This document shows, piece by piece, positions 59,799 to 64,000 of a stretch of 64,000 bases of DNA. The notes below the pieces were generated by a model that was not told where the DNA came from, did no database searches, and saw only the letters and a program-made list of their open reading frames with translations. This DNA comes from Acheta domesticus (lineage: Eukaryota > Arthropoda > Insecta > Orthoptera > Gryllidae): contig JAHLJT010009419.1 in NCBI GenBank assembly GCA_031308135.1, positions 62,600,540 through 62,664,539 on the forward strand. Direction: 5' to 3'. The position numbers and the translations under genes were made by a program. Numbering within the stretch: the stretch's first letter is position 1; each line of letters begins with the position of its first letter.

Positions 59799-60646
59799 TT
59801 ATGGTTTACTAGTTCGTTGCTGAATAAAACAAGAATTCGAAACATTTTATAATATTTCTTGCGTCTAAAGTGAAAAGACGCATTGTAACATTCATTTGTC
59901 AATATGACGTCAGATAAACAAAACAGAGTGTATATCTAATTTCTATTGCATAATCGTTATTGGACTGATTTGTTCGTACAAAATGAAAGAATATTGTGAC
60001 GTTCCTGTGGAAATTCTCGCAAAAGCTAACAAAACTATGGACAGTGGTTTCCATTAAAATCTTGAGAAATATATAAAACTCTTTATGGTGTATTTGAGAT
60101 TTACCAGCGTGAATAACAGTGTAATTGCGCTGATGAAACGGTACTTTTAGTTTATTAGCGCCTATTGTCAAACGTTATTTAGAATATGTCAAAACACCAA
60201 AAAATAACATTTCGAGGATGTTAGCCGATGTGCCTTATATATCTTATTACTATTACGAGTACCGCCACTAAAGAAAAAATATAATTATGTCACTAAAAAA
60301 GATGGTACGTACAGTGAAATGCGAGTGAATGATGGCAATTATAAGTTCACGGAAACATTTCAAAATTTCAATTTTCATATCAAATAAGCAAAATAAGGTT
60401 TATAACAATTTATTTTATTTATTTAAGCATTATGCCATTATTTATTGTATTTGCTTGCATCTTAACTTTACAAAATCGAATTCATAACTAAGTTCTGTGT
60501 GTTGTGTGGTATAAGAGTGGGCCATAAGAGTATTCAAAAGGCCCTAGGGCATAAAGAAGCGAAAAGGCCCGCAAGGTATTAAGTATACCGTTACGTGTTT
60601 TGTTTGCAGGTCTGTAAACACACAGCAATGAACTAGTAAACCATAA
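59799..60646. mobile_element. Inverted-repeat pair, possible non-autonomous element
   Basis: ttatggtttactagttcgtt (59799, continuing gctg) is matched in reverse complement by cagcaatgaactagtaaacc (60623, continuing ataa), 23 of 24 bases, 848 bp from end to end. The 106-bp hairpin lies just outside the left arm. A palindromic gccctagggc word (60541-60550) lies inside the right one. There is no coding frame. Whether the arms are transposon ends or part of a larger palindromic family is unclear. Confidence 0.45.
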
Positions 60647-62589
60647 AATATTTAAACGCTATTAGTTAATGCGGCCAATTGGCATCAAAACCGCGCTAAC
60701 GCCTCCGGCCACGCTCAGACCAGTGTTGATAGACGTGCCAGGATCCTGTATTCACACCTGGATTTTAATGAGAATACCATGTACCAGAATGAAGACATCC
60801 TGGTAAGGCTTAAATAGCAGGATTTTAAGTCTGCGGTAAATTGATGATGTACGATTTAAGATTCCTATAAAAAAATTAATTCAATAATGTAAACGAACAA
60901 ACACCGATATTACAAATAACTGTGATATTAGTGAAAGCACTGCCTAAAGCATTAAGCGTGACATAGGGTGGTATTTTTTCAGCACATGTTAGGAGAAGAG
61001 TATCTAAAGTCTTAGTCTTCCAATTTATGGTTGGAAGGTTTTTTTCTTTCCACCATGCTTTCATTTAGTTTATTGATACAAATGACTTGTTAAAATTTAA
61101 CGAACTTCACGCACGCGTTTAAAAACATAAGAGGTTATAATATGAACAATTTTCAAATCAATAGTCTTTGCTAGCAGGAATTTTAGTGGAAGAACCAGTA
61201 TTTTGAAAAGTTGGTACTGGTTTACACGTTTAATCATCTGGTAAACGCTGGTTCAGCCAAGCGTCAGTCTTGCGCTGCAAGTTATACGCGATGTATGTAT
61301 TTCTGCGCCCCATTGATCTTAAGCCGCTGTGATCGGAATTACAACTCAACCCTAGCCCCCGTTATGGCTCATTGCAATCATCCAGTTACGGTAATACTTC
61401 AATCATGTTTGCACTTCAGTGTTTTATATAGTTGGACAGTTACGAGTTGGAACTCATCTCAGTACAACATGCCTCGCAATTGCCTTGAACAGTTTGTTAC
61501 ATATTCGCACGGGCCTCCTTGACGTTACAAAAACAAAATCTCAAGTTTGTGAGTGCTAGACTCACTCCAATGTTGCATTATATAGCTGAGCTCACGTGGT
61601 TGCTTCTAATAACCTGTACTATGCACTACAAGCCATACTTAAAAAACTGTGTAATTTCAGACTGTGCATCGGCAAATTGAATGTCTTAAGACTGAAAGTG
61701 GTGCTTACAACAGCACTTACTTTCCCGTATTAGAGGAAACAGCTAAGTAGGTACTGTAATATTGCACTTATGCGCTACTAACATCTTCGCTTGGAACTCA
61801 CTATTTCCATTGCAGTGTTGTCAGAACTATGTTGAATTCTACACTTCACAAAAATAGAATGCAAAAGTTTTGTAACCCTGGATTGGAAAAGAAGCCTGAT
61901 ACCCTGGAAATATAGAAATGCCTTCCATTGGGCCATGATTAGGGAAGAGTATTTAAAACCATGCAACAAATTTCTCGACTCACTACAAATGGTACAGCAT
62001 TTGGTGCAAAACTAAATATTTGCCTGCAAATATCAACATAAATTAGACAATTATAACTCCTTTTCATACAGCTCCATTAGGTCACAACAATGACACTAAT
62101 TCACAGATATTCCTCGAGCGCAAAGTGAATTCCATTGTTTGCAGCCCTGCATTGTCGCTATTCTGAGAGCTATTAATCTTTTTACTTATTTCAATATTTC
62201 AAAAAATAAACAATTTCTAAAATATTAATGTGTAAGTCTATAACAAAGTTCGAATGTAAGAAACGAAGAAAGAAATAATATACAAAATTGCACATTCTAA
62301 TTTACGACGCATCCAGCTGTCCGAAGCGCAGTAAATTTACAGCGGCCTATTACGTTTGTCACAAAATTAACGAAAAACTACTCGTATTTTGAAAAAATTA
62401 AGCATGAACCGTATTATTTTATTTATTTATTTGTCAATATTCGGAATTGCCACATACTCTTTCTTGCCAGCTACCATCTATCATCGCCAAAAGTACATTT
62501 TTTTTTTTCATTTTCTTAATTTTTCGGGTTTCCTATTGGTATAACAGAAACATTAATTTTAGAATATTAAAAGAACACAAAACCCTAGC
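60647..62589. other. Unassigned stretch
   Basis: No gene recognised. The 103-codon frame at 61211-61522 has no motif and no supporting context. Confidence 0.4.
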
Positions 62590-63959
62590 CATAAATGGCA
62601 ATTTTCTTTTAAAAATTATGTGCCGTTTAAGAGAAAATGGCGTTTTAGCACTACTAAAAATGCGAAATTTGAAGCTCTTTTCACAGAAATTTTTTGAGTT
62701 TTCAAAATACAATTATTTGAAGTTATTTGAAGCACTTATACTCAAAAATATAATCTTTACAATTGCGGATAATGTGCATATTAAAGATGTGAGAGTCTTT
62801 CAAAAATTTACATTTATATAATTTTTGAAAAAAAAAACAAAAAGCTCAAAATAACTTCACTACTACTAATGAGTGTAATTAGCACTATCCGTTTACAAAA
62901 GTTTCAAGAAAAAATTGCAGCCATATACGAGAAAATGACGTTTGAGCATTTCGAAAATGCCGAAATTGAGCTACTTTTCACAGAAAACGGTAGTGTTTTA
63001 AAAACTTTACTTGACATTATTTAAAGCATATATACTCGTAAATATAATGTAAAAAATCGCCGATAATGTAAATATTAACGACGTGAGAGACAAGTAAAAA
63101 TTTACATTTTGGTAATTTTTGAAAAAACCAACCGATAGACCAAAATGGCTTTTATGTCATTGATAGAGTACATTTACCACTATCCCTACCAAGTTTAAAG
63201 AAAAAATTTGGAGCCGTTTTTGAGAAAATTTTGTTTTTGTAATTTTTAAAATTGCACATATTGCAACGCATATTGCACGAAAACTACCAAAATTGTGAAA
63301 AAACATTTACATGACCTTTATTAAAGAACGCAATATGCAGAACAAAATTTTATTGAAGAAAAATCTCTATCTTCAATTTTTGTAGTTGGAGAAAGGACGC
63401 CGAAAAAAAATTCAAACTTTCACAATTTTTCGAAATTCAGAGCTGTACGTGAAATCGGACCTATGCCATTTTAAAAAGTGTATTTTCTCTATTCATACAA
63501 GAAATTTAAAGAAAAAATTTGGAGCCGTTTTTTTGAGAAAATGTTGAAAATTCCCGGGGGCTTAATATAAAGTAACCCCCAAATTTTTAAAGATCTATTT
63601 CAAAACACAAAGCTTCGACTAGAATCAGATCGACTGGGAATATCAATTTTGAAGAAAATCGACCGAACGGTTTAGGCGCTAGCGTTGACCACAGACGGAC
63701 AGACGGACGAATGCCGTCAATCGATTTTTTAAGTATAAAGAAGTCAAATCATGGATTTTGACCACACCACGTGTTAGGGGATTTTTTTTTTCTTAATTTA
63801 GCAACTGAGTTTTTATCCACTTATTCGTTTTCCACGGCCCGGCAATTATTTTTTTTTCGCCGAAAATTGGCCGATTTTTTTTGGCGCAGCATTACATACT
63901 TTCCTATCACGTATATCACTCACCACTCCGTGTATACGTACGTATACGGGAAAGTGATA
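62590..63959 (+). repeat. Dispersed repeat X, longest copy
   Basis: This is the most complete copy in the window. The 5' part contains diverged tandem units: a block of the form aagtttaaagaaaaaatttg + gagccg + ttttgagaaaat occurs (diverged) near 62610, 62899, 63191 and 63502, that is every ~292-311 bp. The 3' part has cccgggggcttaatataaag, cttcgactagaatcagatcg, gaacggtttaggcgctagcg, cagacggacagacggacga, accacgtgttagggga, ttggcgcagcattacatact, and a terminal hairpin (63898-63955) carrying the 16-bp palindrome GTATACGTACGTATAC at 63932-63947 and ending gggaaagt. No protein is encoded; the mobilising machinery is unknown. Confidence 0.75.
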
Positions 63960-64000
63960 NNNNNNNNNNNNNNNNNNNNNNNNNNNNNNNNNNNNNNNNN
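63960..64000. other. Run of N to the end of the window
   Basis: At least 41 N. The known sequence stops four bases after the terminal palindrome of repeat X. Confidence 0.99.

Overview
The window looks like a stretch of a large, repeat-rich arthropod (most likely insect) nuclear genome. It is AT-rich, with long non-coding stretches, short GC/CpG-rich islands, and many dinucleotide, trinucleotide and (ACGG/ACAG)n arrays. It also holds tRNA-derived SINEs, a Helitron, Tc1/mariner-type DNA transposons, Ty3-like LTRs and foldback elements. I see no bacterial or phage gene organisation, no CRISPR array, no rRNA gene and no functional-looking canonical tRNA gene. I found no intact host protein-coding gene; host exons without recognisable homology could be missed. 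The species cannot be named from the sequence.

Layout. 0-8 kb: an internally deleted mariner-like element (239-1005), a decayed transposase-type coding relic (4300-4880), an LTR with primer-binding region (6538-7082) and a small foldback (7905-8037). 9-14 kb: GC-rich and pyrimidine-rich DNA with a 10-bp minisatellite, a long foldback (12443-12675) and the first full copy of a roughly 540-bp tRNA-derived SINE (here 'SINE-A'). 15-21 kb: a reverse copy of a dispersed repeat ('repeat X') and a 241-bp MITE (20000-20240). 22-30 kb: four SINE-A copies, all with the tRNA head on the minus strand, one with an exact 11-bp target-site duplication. 30.5-33.6 kb: a second SINE type, then a minus-strand Helitron with both termini, its helicase C-terminus and a 1000-N assembly gap. 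35-38 kb: two repeat X copies flanking a solo LTR of the 6.5-kb family, then a SINE inserted inside a tRNA-like sequence. 38-55 kb: mostly unassigned, with a SINE-A head fragment and another repeat X copy. 55-64 kb: a TA-flanked Tc1/IS630-like element with a truncated transposase, purine-rich DNA, a 106-bp hairpin with a nearby inverted-repeat pair, and the longest repeat X copy, which runs into a terminal run of Ns.

How it works together: there is no operon or pathway here. The content is a record of transposon insertion, nesting and decay. Every transposase, helicase or relic reading frame I can recognise is truncated, frameshifted or stop-interrupted. The most informative parts are the Helitron whose missing coding region may lie in the gap, the SINE-A family, the nested SINE at 37.6 kb, and repeat X with its terminal palindrome and internal ~300-bp periodicity.
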